A stretch of DNA of 50,991 nt from Akkermansia sp. (GCA_030535795.1 JAUNRE010000004.1:1-50991), one strand, 5' to 3'; shown: positions 26,872 through 36,080, counted from the stretch's first letter. Notes: generated by a model from the sequence alone, not told the origin. Made by a program: numbers and translations.

Positions 26872-27993
26872 ATGAGTTCCCGCAGGCGTTTTTTTACGCT
26901 GCTGTCAGTCGCTGTGATGGTGCTGTCAGCAGCGTGTCTGTTGCTGTTGGTCGGTGGGCTATCGCTGTTGCCGGGGGATTCCGGACTGTACCGCAGTGAG
27001 CCGATGCTGGCCATGGGGATAGTGGCTGCTTTGCTGTCCCTGTGGGGCGGCTGGCGTATTGCTGCCGGCAAGCGGGTGCAGTTGCTATTTGGCCTGGCCA
27101 GTACGTTTTTCACGGTTGCCGGGGTGGTGGTGTTCTGGCAGTATGGCGGCAAGGCCGTGAGCTACGCCATGCTGGGGGGTGCCATGTGGTTCGGGGCACT
27201 GGGGATGGCTTGCACGGCCATGGTAGGTGTCTTGTTCTGCTGCATTTTCGGCTATTTTGCCCGGAAGCTCATGCAACCGAGGCTTTGGCTGGCAGGTGCT
27301 CACTGGAGCCTGAGTCTGGTGGCTCTGGGGGCGTACCTGGACTACTGCGGCGAGGTGACGGCCTCGGTGCAGCTGCCGTCCAACGGCCGCGTGATGGTGG
27401 CAGAGGTCATGACCATGAGCGGCGATAAGATAGCCCTGCCGTTCACCTTGCGGGTGGATTCTTTTTCCATCACCGGCTATGGGGAGGAGACCTACAGCCT
27501 CTACCGCCGCGAGGGCGAGGGGTGGGAGTTTATGGGGAACCCCGAGGTGATGGTGGACAGCTTGAAATATGGCGATGAGTTGTGGGCGATAGAAGACCTG
27601 CAAATCAGCCCCGATATGCCGCAGCCGTTTCTCTTGCTGCCGGAGACTCCCGAGCAGCCTGCCCGTCTGTTAATGCGCAACCCCAGTGCGGTGAAGTCTT
27701 ACAGCGCAACCTGCCATATCGAAACGGAACACCGGGGGCGTCCCGAGTCTCGCGATGAGGTGGTGCGTGTCAATGAACCGCTGGAATGCAAGGGCTGGCT
27801 TGTTTACCTCAATTCCTACAGCCCGATGAATCGCAGCACCCTAGTCACCCTGCAACTGCGCCGTGCGCCGGGGCGTATGCCGGCACTGGCCGGTATGGTG
27901 GGCGTGATTCTTTGCACTGCCTTCTGGTGTTGGCGGCGCCGCGAGGATGCTCCGCAACCCGTTGAAACATCAACCTGTGAGAACATAGCATGA
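26872..27993 (+). CDS. resB: ResB/CcsB-like cytochrome c biogenesis protein
   Basis: With CcsA, ResB forms the System II haem-delivery complex that attaches haem to apocytochrome c outside the inner membrane. The 373-residue protein has four or five hydrophobic segments in the first 150 residues, a large extracytoplasmic beta domain, and the family ending: RVNEPLECKGWLVYLNSYS, then a final helix (ALAGMVGVILCTAFWCW) and a short basic tail. The N-terminal half is divergent. The last 4 bp overlap the next gene as ATGA, so the two are translationally coupled. Confidence 0.82.
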   Translation: MSSRRRFFTLLSVAVMVLSAACLLLLVGGLSLLPGDSGLYRSEPMLAMGIVAALLSLWGGWRIAAGKRVQLLFGLASTFFTVAGVVVFWQYGGKAVSYAMLGGAMWFGALGMACTAMVGVLFCCIFGYFARKLMQPRLWLAGAHWSLSLVALGAYLDYCGEVTASVQLPSNGRVMVAEVMTMSGDKIALPFTLRVDSFSITGYGEETYSLYRREGEGWEFMGNPEVMVDSLKYGDELWAIEDLQISPDMPQPFLLLPETPEQPARLLMRNPSAVKSYSATCHIETEHRGRPESRDEVVRVNEPLECKGWLVYLNSYSPMNRSTLVTLQLRRAPGRMPALAGMVGVILCTAFWCWRRREDAPQPVETSTCENIA

Positions 27994-28742
27994 CAATTTT
28001 CATTACCCTGCTTACAGTTTCCGTGCTGCTGCTCAATGTGGCGGTGTGTGTCGCTGTGGTGCTGAAGCGGCAGCTGCTGGTGCGCCCGCTGGAGGTCGCC
28101 GCCTGGGGCACGGCTCTGGCGCTTTTTGTGGCCAACTGGTGCCTGGCAACGTCGCTGCCCTTTGGTAATATGCGCCATGTGCTCTGCTTCTTCCCGCTGG
28201 TGTTGGGACCCGCTGCTTTTTACATGCGACGTTGGCGGCGCACGGAGCTGACGGTGGATTTTGCCGCAGTGGGGGCACTGGCCATGGTGGGGGCTCTCTG
28301 TATGCCGATGCAGGCTGCCTGGCGGCAGATGCCTGCTTTGCAATCGCCCTGGTTTGCGCCCCATGTTACCACGTATGTGGTGGCATATGGCTTGCTGGCG
28401 GTGTCTGCCGTGCAGACCGTACTTTCCATGCGCCGAGGCGGGGAAGTCTGCCTTCGTGCGGCGGATGAGGTGGCGCGGCTGGCCTTCCCGTTTCTGACGT
28501 TCGGCTTGTGGAGCGGGGCCCTTTGGGCAGATGCCGCCTGGGCTCGCTACTGGGCATGGGATATCAAAGAGGTATGGGCTCTCATTACCTGGTGTGTGTA
28601 CCTTGTTTATTTTCACCTTGCCGGGGCATCGGTGCGGGCGCGTCGCATTGTGTTGCTGCTGGGGTTTGCGGCCATTCTCGTCACATTTTTTGTGGTGAAC
28701 CTGCTGCCGAATATCGTGAGTGTGCATAGCTATGCTCAGTAA
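27990..28742 (+). CDS. ccsA: Cytochrome c assembly protein CcsA/ResC
   Basis: CcsA is the haem-handling membrane subunit of System II cytochrome c maturation. The 250-residue protein is hydrophobic throughout, with seven or eight predicted helices. It has the tryptophan-rich haem motif as WARYWAWDIKEVWALITW, the W-x-W-D-x-K-E-x-W core, and a conserved histidine in PHVTTYVVAYGLL. Another His-containing segment (VYLVYFHLAG) follows. It overlaps resB by 4 bp. Its presence implies c-type cytochromes and some respiratory capacity. The autotransporter gene follows after 65 bp with its own promoter. Confidence 0.92.
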   Translation: MTIFITLLTVSVLLLNVAVCVAVVLKRQLLVRPLEVAAWGTALALFVANWCLATSLPFGNMRHVLCFFPLVLGPAAFYMRRWRRTELTVDFAAVGALAMVGALCMPMQAAWRQMPALQSPWFAPHVTTYVVAYGLLAVSAVQTVLSMRRGGEVCLRAADEVARLAFPFLTFGLWSGALWADAAWARYWAWDIKEVWALITWCVYLVYFHLAGASVRARRIVLLLGFAAILVTFFVVNLLPNIVSVHSYAQ

Positions 28743-28768
28743 ATCAAGGTAATAGTTGGATTGTTGGG

Positions 28769-28799
28769 TTGACCCGGTACCCGCCTGCATTGCTATAAT
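28769..28799 (+). promoter_or_regulatory. Promoter of the autotransporter gene
   Basis: A perfect TATAAT (28794-28799) ends 8 bp before ATG 28808. The best -35, TTGACC (28769-28774), gives a 19-bp spacer, longer than the 17 bp seen at most genes here. Confidence 0.65.
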
Positions 28800-28807
28800 G
28801 GGCGGGT

Positions 28808-31800
28808 ATGAAAACTCACCTGCCTTTATTGCTTCGCCGTTTTCTTTTGTTGAGCCTGCTGACTGCTTCGTATGCCGGGGCTGCCGTGGGGAGTACCTGG
28901 GACCCCGCCTGGGGCTCTGCGGGACTGGCCGGAGCGCCGGATGCCTCGGAGCCTCGCTATCAGGCTTCGCTTACTCAGCCCGGGGTGCTGGCGCTTGTGC
29001 AGCCGAGCGGCAGTCCTTCGCCCTACGATTTCGGCACCTATACGGCCATAACCCTGACCGGCAGCGGTAATGCCGGTGCTATTGTTGTGGGCGGAGCCTC
29101 TGCCTCGCTTTTGCCGCTGGTGGGGGCTGTGTCGCGCGACAGCTGGTTGGCGGTGGAGCAGGGAACTTACAGTTTGCTGGTGGGCGGTAACTATGCCGAT
29201 AATTGGCAGAGCGGTGAGGCTTTCAATTTTACGGGAAATTCGCACATAGCGCTCGATGGCGCAACGGTAGCCAATATCGTCGGCGGTAATTACAAGGAGG
29301 GTCGCAATGCCACTTTTACGGGAAATTCCTATATTTCTGTGCTCAGTGGGTCTGTCACCGGTGCCATCGTGGGAGCTACGGTGGTGACGCATAATGCCAA
29401 TACGTCCTTTACCGGTGATACCCATATTTTTGTGTACACGCCGCTCAACGTCAACTCCGGTCCCGGGCTTAACTCGGTACCTACCAATATGATAGTGGGT
29501 GGCTTTGCCTGGGGTACTAATACCTGGAAAACTCAGGTGCTTACGGGAAATACGCATGTTACCGTGGATTTGAGCTCCTTTACCGGAGCTGAGGAGTTTT
29601 CCAAGCATATTGTGGGTGGCGGTTTCAATGGTTCATCCACCAATACCCAAACAATCAGCGGTGGTACGAATGTGTCGGTGAATCTGGGAATCTGTGTTAC
29701 TGCTCCCAATGTGAAGGTGGTGGGTGGTCCGTGGGTGAATGCCGGTACGGCAAGCGTGGCCGGTACGGCGAACCTCACCGTGAGCGGCGGTACGTTCAAC
29801 AGCTGGGTTATTGGCGGCGCCTGGACGGACACGGGCGGTACCTCGACTTCTATCGCTCAAATCGCGATGCAGCTGAGCGGGGGCCTGTTCAACGGCAATG
29901 TGCTGGGGGCTACCTATATTTCTACCGGAAATTGTACCATGAATACCGGCGATGTGGCAATCTCGCTCGGCTCGGGTACCGAGGTGAACGGTACGGTGTA
30001 TGGGGGCTATTACATCAATGGCACGGCAAATGCCGTGGTGGATGCTTCGCTGGGGGATGTGACGCTCCATGTGGCGGGCGGTGCGGTGAATGGGTTGGTG
30101 GGCGGCAGCTATACCGTGCGCAGTAATCCGGATAATACGATTGAACAGGGAAATATCACGCTCAATCTGCTGAGTGGTTCCGTAGGGGGCGATGTGTGGG
30201 CTGCCGGGTGGCAGGACGGCAGTACAAAGATGCAGACGGCTTCCGTCACGGTCAATCTGAGTTCAATTTTGCAGACGAACAATGGCATGACGCTTTCCGG
30301 CGGCTATGGCGGCAGCGCCGCTACGTCGCTCGTAACGGGGGAGCGTACTCTGGTGCTGACGGATGCCGCCGATTATGAGAATATGGCCGGGGTGGCAGTT
30401 GCCGACTTTGATGTGGTAGCGGTACCTACCGGTGGCCGTGCGACGTTCGATTCCCTTGTGAATGCTTCCTCGGCATTGCGCAAAACCGGTGCGGGCGAGC
30501 TGACTCTGGCAAGCCATGGTGCGTGGACGCAGCTTACGGTGGAGGGCGGCCTGTTGGCATTGCAGGAAGGCGTGAGCGGCGAAACGTTGGAGTCGGTATC
30601 GCTGGGGGAGGGCGCTACCCTCAGCGGGGTGTCCGGCACCATTGTGGCCGGCAGCAGCGGTGAAACAGCGCTTAGTCTGGTGCTTGGTTCTGACAACATT
30701 GGCGCGGATGCTGCCGCATCTCCGATGATTCGTGGGCTGAACGGTGCCGCGGCCAATCTGACTTTGACCGGGGCACAGGCGGAAATTGCCTTGAGCGGCG
30801 AGGGGGTGATAGAGTTGCTGCTGGCCCATCGGGATGCTTCTCCTGCCGTGAGCAGCTATCTCACGCTGGTGGATGGTACCCTTACCTGCGAGCAACCGGC
30901 TCAGTTGTCGCTGGGGGCTCTGCTGTCGGGCTATGGGCTGCGCGTGGCCGGTGTGGCTCAGGGTAGCCTGGTGGTGAATGGCAGTGCGGCGGGTATCTAC
31001 TATGTCACGGCCAATGCCGCTACAACGGACCCGCATCTGGTGACAGCCTATCCGCTCACGGGGCTGTATAGCGGGGTGCTTATCGAGGGCGGGCAGACGC
31101 TTACCTTGCGCTTGCCCGGCGATGATTCCCCGGCAATGCAGGCGACTATCCGGAACCTGATGGGTGGTGCGGATAGTGCTCTTGTTGTTGAAAACAGCAC
31201 CGGGAGCGGTGTTGTGTCGGTGGTGCTCAGCAACCTGCCTATCAATTCTACGGGCGATGCCCAATACCCGGATTTGCCCGCTGTCACCATGATGCAGGGC
31301 AGTATTTCGGCCGGCACAGGAACGGAGCTGCACAAGCGTGGCTCCGGTGAGTTGGTGGTGGGCGGTAATCTGCATGCCGATACACTCTCTCCGGAAGCCG
31401 GTACCCTGACGCTCAACGGCAGCGATAATCGCCTGGCGGTATTGAACGGCGGTGGTGGCAGCGTGCAGCTGGGCGGCTCGCTGGTGGTGAGCGATACCGT
31501 GCGCGGTGGCGGTGTGCTGACGGTGGGCGCGGGCGGTCGCCTGCTGCTGGCCAATGTGAACAGCGCGGATTCTGCCCTGAATCTGGTGAACCATGGTCGC
31601 GCTGTGGCGGATGTGACGTGCAGTCGCACGCTGACTCTGGCGGCACTCACGCTGGGCAGTGGCTCGGTGAGCGAGCTGCGTTTCAATGCCGATTCTCCCT
31701 TTGAGCGCAGCCTGAATCTGGGGACGCTGGAGGTGCAGGGTGGGGCTACTGTGGTACTGACGGCTGAGGGGACAACCCTGTTGCGCGGTGGTGATTATGT

Positions 31801-33097
31801 GCTGGGGCGCGTGACTGACCCGGCGGCTCCGGCAGGGCAGGCTCCGGTGAATCTCACCTTGCAGGGCTTCGCTTTCGAGCAGTTGCAGCCCGGCGCCAGC
31901 TACCTCTACACCGATGCCTCGGGCAACATCCTGCTGCATGCCGTGCGCAGCAGCAACCGCCTGCTGCCGCACGCTTCTTCTCCCAACGCCATGGCGGGTG
32001 CCCGCCTGCTGTGGGATGCCGCACCTCCGGCCGGGGGCGAGCTGTCTGCTGCCTATCGCGCTGTTACCGAGCTTATTTCCCGTGGGGACGCCGCGGGGGT
32101 GAACCGTGCGTTGGCTGCCGTGGCCGGCTCTTCCTTCAGTGCGCTGGCTCCGGCCTTGCAGAGCGATGTGGAGCAGCGCCTGCGTATCATCCGCAACCGC
32201 ACCGCTACCATGGGGGTAGACCCCTGCGTGGTCAATGAGGATATGCCCTACTTCGGTTGCTGGGTGCATGCCGAGGGCGACCAAAGCAGCCTGAGCGGCA
32301 GCAGCGGGTTTGAGCCCGGTTATGACCTCGACCGCTGGGGCGCAACCCTCGGGCTACACATGGATTTCTCGCCGGAGTTCACAGCCGGGCTGGCTCTCAG
32401 TACGCTGTGGGGTAAGCTGAGCGTCAGCAGCCCCGATTACCTGCGCAGCGATGTGACAACAACATACCTGAGCCTCTTCGCCCGCTACCGCAGTTGTGCG
32501 TGGGTGCACAGCGTGGTGGGTACCTTCGGTTGGGCGGATTTTGATGTGAATCGCACGGTGATGAGCAGCAGCTCGCTCTACCGCACCACTTCCTCGGCTC
32601 ATGGCCGTGCGTTCGGGCTCATGTACGAGCTCGCGTATGCTCCGCTGCCCCGCGAGCAGGATGCCGTTTCCCTGCAACCCCTCATCAATATCAGCTACCG
32701 CCACAGTTCGGTGGACAGCCTGACGGAGCGGGGGAGCGATGCCGCCCTGCATGCTTCGCCTCACAGCATGGGCACCCTCACACTGGCCGCAGGCGCGCGG
32801 ATGCAGGCAAAATTCGGGGAGCGTCTCTACAACCGCTCATCCCTTTTTGAATGCCGAGCCCTGCTGGCTTTTGACCTGGACGACCGCCGGGGAAAAGCCG
32901 ATGTCGCCCTGCTGAATGGCACGGCATCGGGCACCGTGCGCGGTGCGCAGGCCGGGGCGTTCGGTGTTGAATTGGGCGCCGGGCTCAGTATCCCCCTCGG
33001 GGCGGATAGCGGTACCCTCTTCTTCGATGCCTCGCTCTCGCTGCGTTCTCATCTCCATGAGCTCAACGGTGTCATAGGCTATCAGCTCCCGTTCTGA
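28808..33097 (+). CDS. Autotransporter with beta-helical passenger
   Basis: This 1429-residue type V secretion protein has a signal peptide (residues 1-26, with a leucine-rich core RRFLLLSLLTASYAGA). The passenger is about 1100 residues, with some nine beta-helix coils in residues 100-480, each close to GN-(T/S)HI-V-x-G-x-V-x-IVGG. A second part contains autotransporter-associated segments (LRKTGAGELTLASHG and LHKRGSGELVVGGNLHADT). From about residue 1150 comes the 12-stranded beta domain (CWVHAEGDQSSLSGSSGF, then DRWGATLGLHMDF) ending in the C-terminal aromatic signature GVIGYQLPF. The passenger is probably surface-exposed and adhesive; no protease motif is visible. It is the longest or second-longest gene of the window and is transcribed alone. 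Confidence 0.93.
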   Translation: MKTHLPLLLRRFLLLSLLTASYAGAAVGSTWDPAWGSAGLAGAPDASEPRYQASLTQPGVLALVQPSGSPSPYDFGTYTAITLTGSGNAGAIVVGGASASLLPLVGAVSRDSWLAVEQGTYSLLVGGNYADNWQSGEAFNFTGNSHIALDGATVANIVGGNYKEGRNATFTGNSYISVLSGSVTGAIVGATVVTHNANTSFTGDTHIFVYTPLNVNSGPGLNSVPTNMIVGGFAWGTNTWKTQVLTGNTHVTVDLSSFTGAEEFSKHIVGGGFNGSSTNTQTISGGTNVSVNLGICVTAPNVKVVGGPWVNAGTASVAGTANLTVSGGTFNSWVIGGAWTDTGGTSTSIAQIAMQLSGGLFNGNVLGATYISTGNCTMNTGDVAISLGSGTEVNGTVYGGYYINGTANAVVDASLGDVTLHVAGGAVNGLVGGSYTVRSNPDNTIEQGNITLNLLSGSVGGDVWAAGWQDGSTKMQTASVTVNLSSILQTNNGMTLSGGYGGSAATSLVTGERTLVLTDAADYENMAGVAVADFDVVAVPTGGRATFDSLVNASSALRKTGAGELTLASHGAWTQLTVEGGLLALQEGVSGETLESVSLGEGATLSGVSGTIVAGSSGETALSLVLGSDNIGADAAASPMIRGLNGAAANLTLTGAQAEIALSGEGVIELLLAHRDASPAVSSYLTLVDGTLTCEQPAQLSLGALLSGYGLRVAGVAQGSLVVNGSAAGIYYVTANAATTDPHLVTAYPLTGLYSGVLIEGGQTLTLRLPGDDSPAMQATIRNLMGGADSALVVENSTGSGVVSVVLSNLPINSTGDAQYPDLPAVTMMQGSISAGTGTELHKRGSGELVVGGNLHADTLSPEAGTLTLNGSDNRLAVLNGGGGSVQLGGSLVVSDTVRGGGVLTVGAGGRLLLANVNSADSALNLVNHGRAVADVTCSRTLTLAALTLGSGSVSELRFNADSPFERSLNLGTLEVQGGATVVLTAEGTTLLRGGDYVLGRVTDPAAPAGQAPVNLTLQGFAFEQLQPGASYLYTDASGNILLHAVRSSNRLLPHASSPNAMAGARLLWDAAPPAGGELSAAYRAVTELISRGDAAGVNRALAAVAGSSFSALAPALQSDVEQRLRIIRNRTATMGVDPCVVNEDMPYFGCWVHAEGDQSSLSGSSGFEPGYDLDRWGATLGLHMDFSPEFTAGLALSTLWGKLSVSSPDYLRSDVTTTYLSLFARYRSCAWVHSVVGTFGWADFDVNRTVMSSSSLYRTTSSAHGRAFGLMYELAYAPLPREQDAVSLQPLINISYRHSSVDSLTERGSDAALHASPHSMGTLTLAAGARMQAKFGERLYNRSSLFECRALLAFDLDDRRGKADVALLNGTASGTVRGAQAGAFGVELGAGLSIPLGADSGTLFFDASLSLRSHLHELNGVIGYQLPF

Positions 33098-33165
33098 TGC
33101 ACGATATCGACACGAAAAAAAATCATCATTATAACGAACAAATGTCAGTTTGTCGCACTTCGGGC

Positions 33166-33194
33166 TTGCCAAAGGTAAAAAATTAGACTAAACT
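33166..33194 (+). promoter_or_regulatory. Promoter of the RelE-like gene
   Basis: TTGCCA (33166-33171), 17 bp and TAAACT (33189-33194) end 7 bp before ATG 33202, predicting a leaderless message. Confidence 0.65.
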
Positions 33195-33201
33195 CGAGCC
33201 G

Positions 33202-33567
33202 ATGCATCAGATTGTGTTCAACGAAATCAGTGCGAGCGAAGTCTCGGCCATTCCGACCCTTGAACAGCTGGAACTTGTGTCCGGCTTCAAGGTCGATGAG
33301 GATTTTCTCACCGGTAAGAAGGAAGACCCCGCCTTCGGCGTTGTCGAGCGCGACGGCCGACGCATCTTCCGTTATCGTTCAAAGGACTACCGTATCTACT
33401 TCACCGTGGAGGATGGTTCGGTAGTGGTTCAGCGGGTGCTGCATGCAGATTCGCTGAAGGATTTTATGTTCCGCGCCAATATGGGCGGCAGCGAGGACCA
33501 CGCCTTAGGGCAGAGCCGCTCGTTCTGGAAGCTGATTGAGGCCGGCGAGAACGCGCCGCGCCGTTAA
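33202..33567 (+). CDS. Small cytosolic protein resembling the RelE/ParE fold
   Basis: This 121-residue soluble protein has no signal peptide. The central part (RIFRYRSKDYRIYFTVEDG, then SVVVQRVLHADSLKDFMFR) has the strand pattern of RelE/ParE-type toxins (RYR-x-DYRI-Y-x-DG-VV-RV-H). The usual catalytic basic and Tyr set near the C-terminus is not clear, and no antitoxin gene lies next to it. A housekeeping relative of the fold is as likely as a toxin. It lies 18 bp before the ABC-2 permease gene and probably shares its transcript. Confidence 0.6.
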   Translation: MHQIVFNEISASEVSAIPTLEQLELVSGFKVDEDFLTGKKEDPAFGVVERDGRRIFRYRSKDYRIYFTVEDGSVVVQRVLHADSLKDFMFRANMGGSEDHALGQSRSFWKLIEAGENAPRR

Positions 33568-33585
33568 TCGCTCACCTTCAGAGCT

Positions 33586-34506
33586 ATGGCAGCAATCCTC
33601 CGCAGCCTTGCACAAACACCCGCTCGCATCCTTGCCGTAGCGGGTGTAACTTTTACCCAGCTGGTGCGCATGCGCCTCTTTCTGGTGCTTGCCGTCTTCG
33701 GGTTAAGCTTCTTAGCCTTGCAGTTCCTGCCGTACCAGGGGCAGCTGGGGGTGGAGTTTCGCGGGGTGCAGCAATTGCAGCTTATCAAGGATGTAGCCAT
33801 GGGCTGCATGCAGCTCTTCGGGCTTATTTTCTGTGTGGGGGCTACGGCTCTGCTGATTCCGCGCGATACGGAGGATCGCATCCTCTACACCATCCTCTGC
33901 AAGCCGGTGCCGCGCTTTGATTACCTGGCCGGCAAGGCGCTGGGGGTGCTGGGGCTGCTGCTGGCCATGCTGCTGCTCATGGATGCCCTCATGAGCGCTC
34001 TGCTCTGGCTGCGGGAGGGCTCTCTGGTGGCGGAGTTGCAGGCGGCTCTGGAGCATCAGGGCATCGCTGCGTCAGAAATGTCCCCCTACATCGAGCAGAT
34101 TCATGCCGCAGGCAACACGGCTGATACGCAGCGTGCCATTCTGGCCATGCTGCTGGGCTATGGGGTGCTTACCACGCTCACGCTGCTGTTTTCCTGCTTC
34201 ACCAGCGGCACCATCGTCAGCATGATTTTCGGCCTCGGCGCCTACTTTGTGGGCATGTTCCAGGGGCAACTCTTCACCGCCATCGCCGTCGGCTCGCAGG
34301 AGGGCACCACTCCGCTCATGCAGCATGCGCAGCAAGTCGTCAGCATTCTGCTGCCCGACTTCAGCCTCTTTTCGCTCACGGATACAGCGGCTTCCGGAAC
34401 CCCGCTGAGCTGGGGTATGCTGGCCACACTCGCCCTGATAGCGGCGGCATACATGCTCATGCATCTGTTGATTTCTGCGTGGATCTTTGCGCACAAGGAA
34501 TTCTGA
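33586..34506 (+). CDS. ABC-2 type transporter permease
   Basis: This 306-residue integral membrane protein has six hydrophobic segments. Two features typical of ABC-2 permeases are a first helix after a short N-terminal helix (RMRLFLVLAVFGLSFLALQF), and the conserved segment LLIPRDTEDRILYTILCKPVPRFDYLAGKALG before helix 3, which interacts with the ATPase. A periplasmic loop of about 45 residues follows. No ATP-binding subunit is encoded in this window, so the partner must be elsewhere. The substrate is unknown. Downstream are the MarC and Sel1 genes, 26 bp later. Confidence 0.85.
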   Translation: MAAILRSLAQTPARILAVAGVTFTQLVRMRLFLVLAVFGLSFLALQFLPYQGQLGVEFRGVQQLQLIKDVAMGCMQLFGLIFCVGATALLIPRDTEDRILYTILCKPVPRFDYLAGKALGVLGLLLAMLLLMDALMSALLWLREGSLVAELQAALEHQGIAASEMSPYIEQIHAAGNTADTQRAILAMLLGYGVLTTLTLLFSCFTSGTIVSMIFGLGAYFVGMFQGQLFTAIAVGSQEGTTPLMQHAQQVVSILLPDFSLFSLTDTAASGTPLSWGMLATLALIAAAYMLMHLLISAWIFAHKEF

Positions 34507-34532
34507 AACACCCATAGCCCCTCCCCATCGTC

Positions 34533-35150
34533 ATGCTGGACTGGAATCACATCATCGCTTCGGCCGGTACACTTTTTCTGGTACTCGACCCACCCGGCAA
34601 TGCCCCGCTGGTGCAGAGCCTGCTGCAACACCTGCCGCCGGAACAACGCCGCCGCATTCTCCTGCGTGAGCTCTGTTTTGTGCTCGTTCTCATGCTCTTC
34701 TTTTTCTTCATGGGCAAGGGGCTGCTGGGCTGGCTGGGTATCAGTGCCGGCTCGCTGAATCTCAGCGGGGGCATCATGCTGTTCATCATTGCCGTGGGCA
34801 TGGTGTTCCCCACCCGCAACAGCCCGCACCTCAACATAAGCAATTCCGGGCTTTTCATCGTACCTGTTACCGTGCCGCTCATCATCGGCCCTGCCGCTAT
34901 ATCCGTCATCATGATGAAGGCTGCATTCTGCACGACTCTGACGCAAAAGCTCGAATGCCTTGCCTCCCTCGCTCTCGCCTGGGGCGCAACGGCTGTGCTG
35001 CTATGTCTCTCCGGTAAGATTTTATCCCTGCTGGGGGAGAAGGGTACCCTCGCGCTCACGCGCCTGATGGGTACACTGCTCATCCTGCTCGCCGTGCAAA
35101 TGGTGCTCAACGGCATCACCGTCTATATCACTGAGCTTAGCCATGGCTAA
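34533..35150 (+). CDS. MarC-family integral membrane protein
   Basis: MarC proteins have six helices and no firmly established substrate; the early link to multiple antibiotic resistance was not upheld. Signature segments are LFLVLDPPGNAPLVQSLL near the N-terminus, LNLSGGIMLFIIAVGMVFP, and VPVTVPLIIGPAAISVIMM. The 205 residues match the family. The last 8 bp overlap the Sel1 gene, so the two are probably co-translated. Confidence 0.92.
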   Translation: MLDWNHIIASAGTLFLVLDPPGNAPLVQSLLQHLPPEQRRRILLRELCFVLVLMLFFFFMGKGLLGWLGISAGSLNLSGGIMLFIIAVGMVFPTRNSPHLNISNSGLFIVPVTVPLIIGPAAISVIMMKAAFCTTLTQKLECLASLALAWGATAVLLCLSGKILSLLGEKGTLALTRLMGTLLILLAVQMVLNGITVYITELSHG

Positions 35151-35553
35151 TCCCCGAACTCGTAACTTGTCTATTCACTCTCCCTCACCAGCCGAATGCT
35201 TGCAACAGGCCAAACGCCTGCTGCGGGGACGCGGCTGCGAGCGTAACTATGAGGCCGCGGTCGAGCTGCTGGACCTCGCCGCCCGCGCCGGAGAGGTGGA
35301 TGCCCTCTACCGGCTGGGCAAGTGCTACCTCAAAGGCATTGGCTGCACCAAGGACCCGGCAGGGGCTGTCTCCTGCCTCGAGCGTGCCGCCCTCGCAGGC
35401 CATGCCGCCGCCACCTACCGCCTGGGAGAATGCTTCGAAACCGGCACCGGCGCACCCCGCAGTGCCGAGCTTGCCGCCTATTGGTACCGCAAAGCCGCCG
35501 CCCTCAACCACCCCGACGCCTACAAGGCGCTTATAGCCCTAGCCCGTAAATAA
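35143..35553 (+). CDS. Sel1-repeat protein
   Basis: This 136-residue protein is made mostly of three Sel1-like repeats: AAVELLDLAARAGEVDALYR, DPAGAVSCLERAALAGHAAA with the following LGECFETGTG, and SAELAAYWYRKAAALNHPDA. Each is a helical hairpin with the usual A-W-Y-KAA-G pattern. Such repeats serve as protein-binding scaffolds. There is no signal peptide, so it should be cytoplasmic. It overlaps the MarC gene by 8 bp and is the last gene before the repeat island. Confidence 0.85.
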   Translation: MANPRTRNLSIHSPSPAECLQQAKRLLRGRGCERNYEAAVELLDLAARAGEVDALYRLGKCYLKGIGCTKDPAGAVSCLERAALAGHAAATYRLGECFETGTGAPRSAELAAYWYRKAAALNHPDAYKALIALARK

Positions 35554-35635
35554 GGGAGGCCGAAGGCGTTGGAACAATGAGGAAAAGGGCAACTGGGGAG
35601 TTTCGAATTTCGAGTTTCGTGTTACGAGTTAAGAA

Positions 35636-35775
35636 GTTCGGCGGCGCGAGGAGCCGAATTTGAAAGCCCGCTTTGCGGGCGTCAGCACATAGGCAGGGGT
35701 GAGCGAGCGACAGCTCGCGTAACCCCTGTTACAGAATAAGTAGAAATGGAGCTCCGTGAATACGGCGGCGACAGC
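35636..35775 (+). repeat. Three-hairpin repeat, copy 3
   Basis: The leading hairpin is at 35636-35659 (TTCGGC with GCCGAA). Hairpin 1 is GCCCGC/GCGGGC (35666-35680). Hairpin 2 is CAGGGGT (35694-35700) with ACCCCTG (35722-35728) and an inner CGAGCG/CGCTCG-like arm. Hairpin 3 is weaker, at 35750-35773, ending in GGCGACAG. Confidence 0.75.
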
Positions 35776-35836
35776 CTTTCGTGGACAGGCGGTTGCATAC
35801 AAGCAAATCAAAAAGCTGCCGCTATTATTCGTCAGG

Positions 35837-35945
35837 CTGTCGCCCCGTTTCACGGGGCTCACAATATTTTTTTTCCCAATACCCGGGGTTTCCGCCGCTG
35901 ACGCGGCGTCACCCCGCGCTACTTGCTATCGCCCTCCGGGCTTTT
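35837..35945 (-). repeat. Three-hairpin repeat, copy 4
   Basis: On the minus strand: hairpin 1 GCCC/GGGC (35931-35941), hairpin 2 with outer arms 35884-35889/35911-35916 and inner arms CGCCGC/GCGGCG, and hairpin 3 (35842-35858) followed by GACAG. It is divergent from copy 5 across a spacer with GAATTCCGCG (35946-35955), the same layout as copies 1 and 2. Confidence 0.78.
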
Positions 35946-35949
35946 GAAT

Positions 35950-36080
35950 TCCGCGCCGCAGGCGCCAAACTCCAAAGCCCTGCAAGGCGGGGCGAAAGTC
36001 TAATAGCCCAGGGCAAGCCACGCAGTGGCGCTGCCCTGGGATGCATGAAACAAGAAAATCAGAGTCCGACGAGGCGAAGC
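35950..36080 (+). repeat. Three-hairpin repeat, copy 5
   Basis: Leading hairpin GCGCC/GGCGC (35953-35965), hairpin 1 (35977-35993) then GAAAG, hairpin 2 with CCCAGGGCA (36007-36015) and TGCCCTGGG (36032-36040) around GCCAC/GTGGC. Hairpin 3 has decayed. It is almost identical to copy 1. Confidence 0.78.

Noticed and set aside
30263..32284. 673-codon ORF on the minus strand
   Set aside because: It lies inside the autotransporter gene on the other strand and has a His/Gln/Arg-rich composition without domains.
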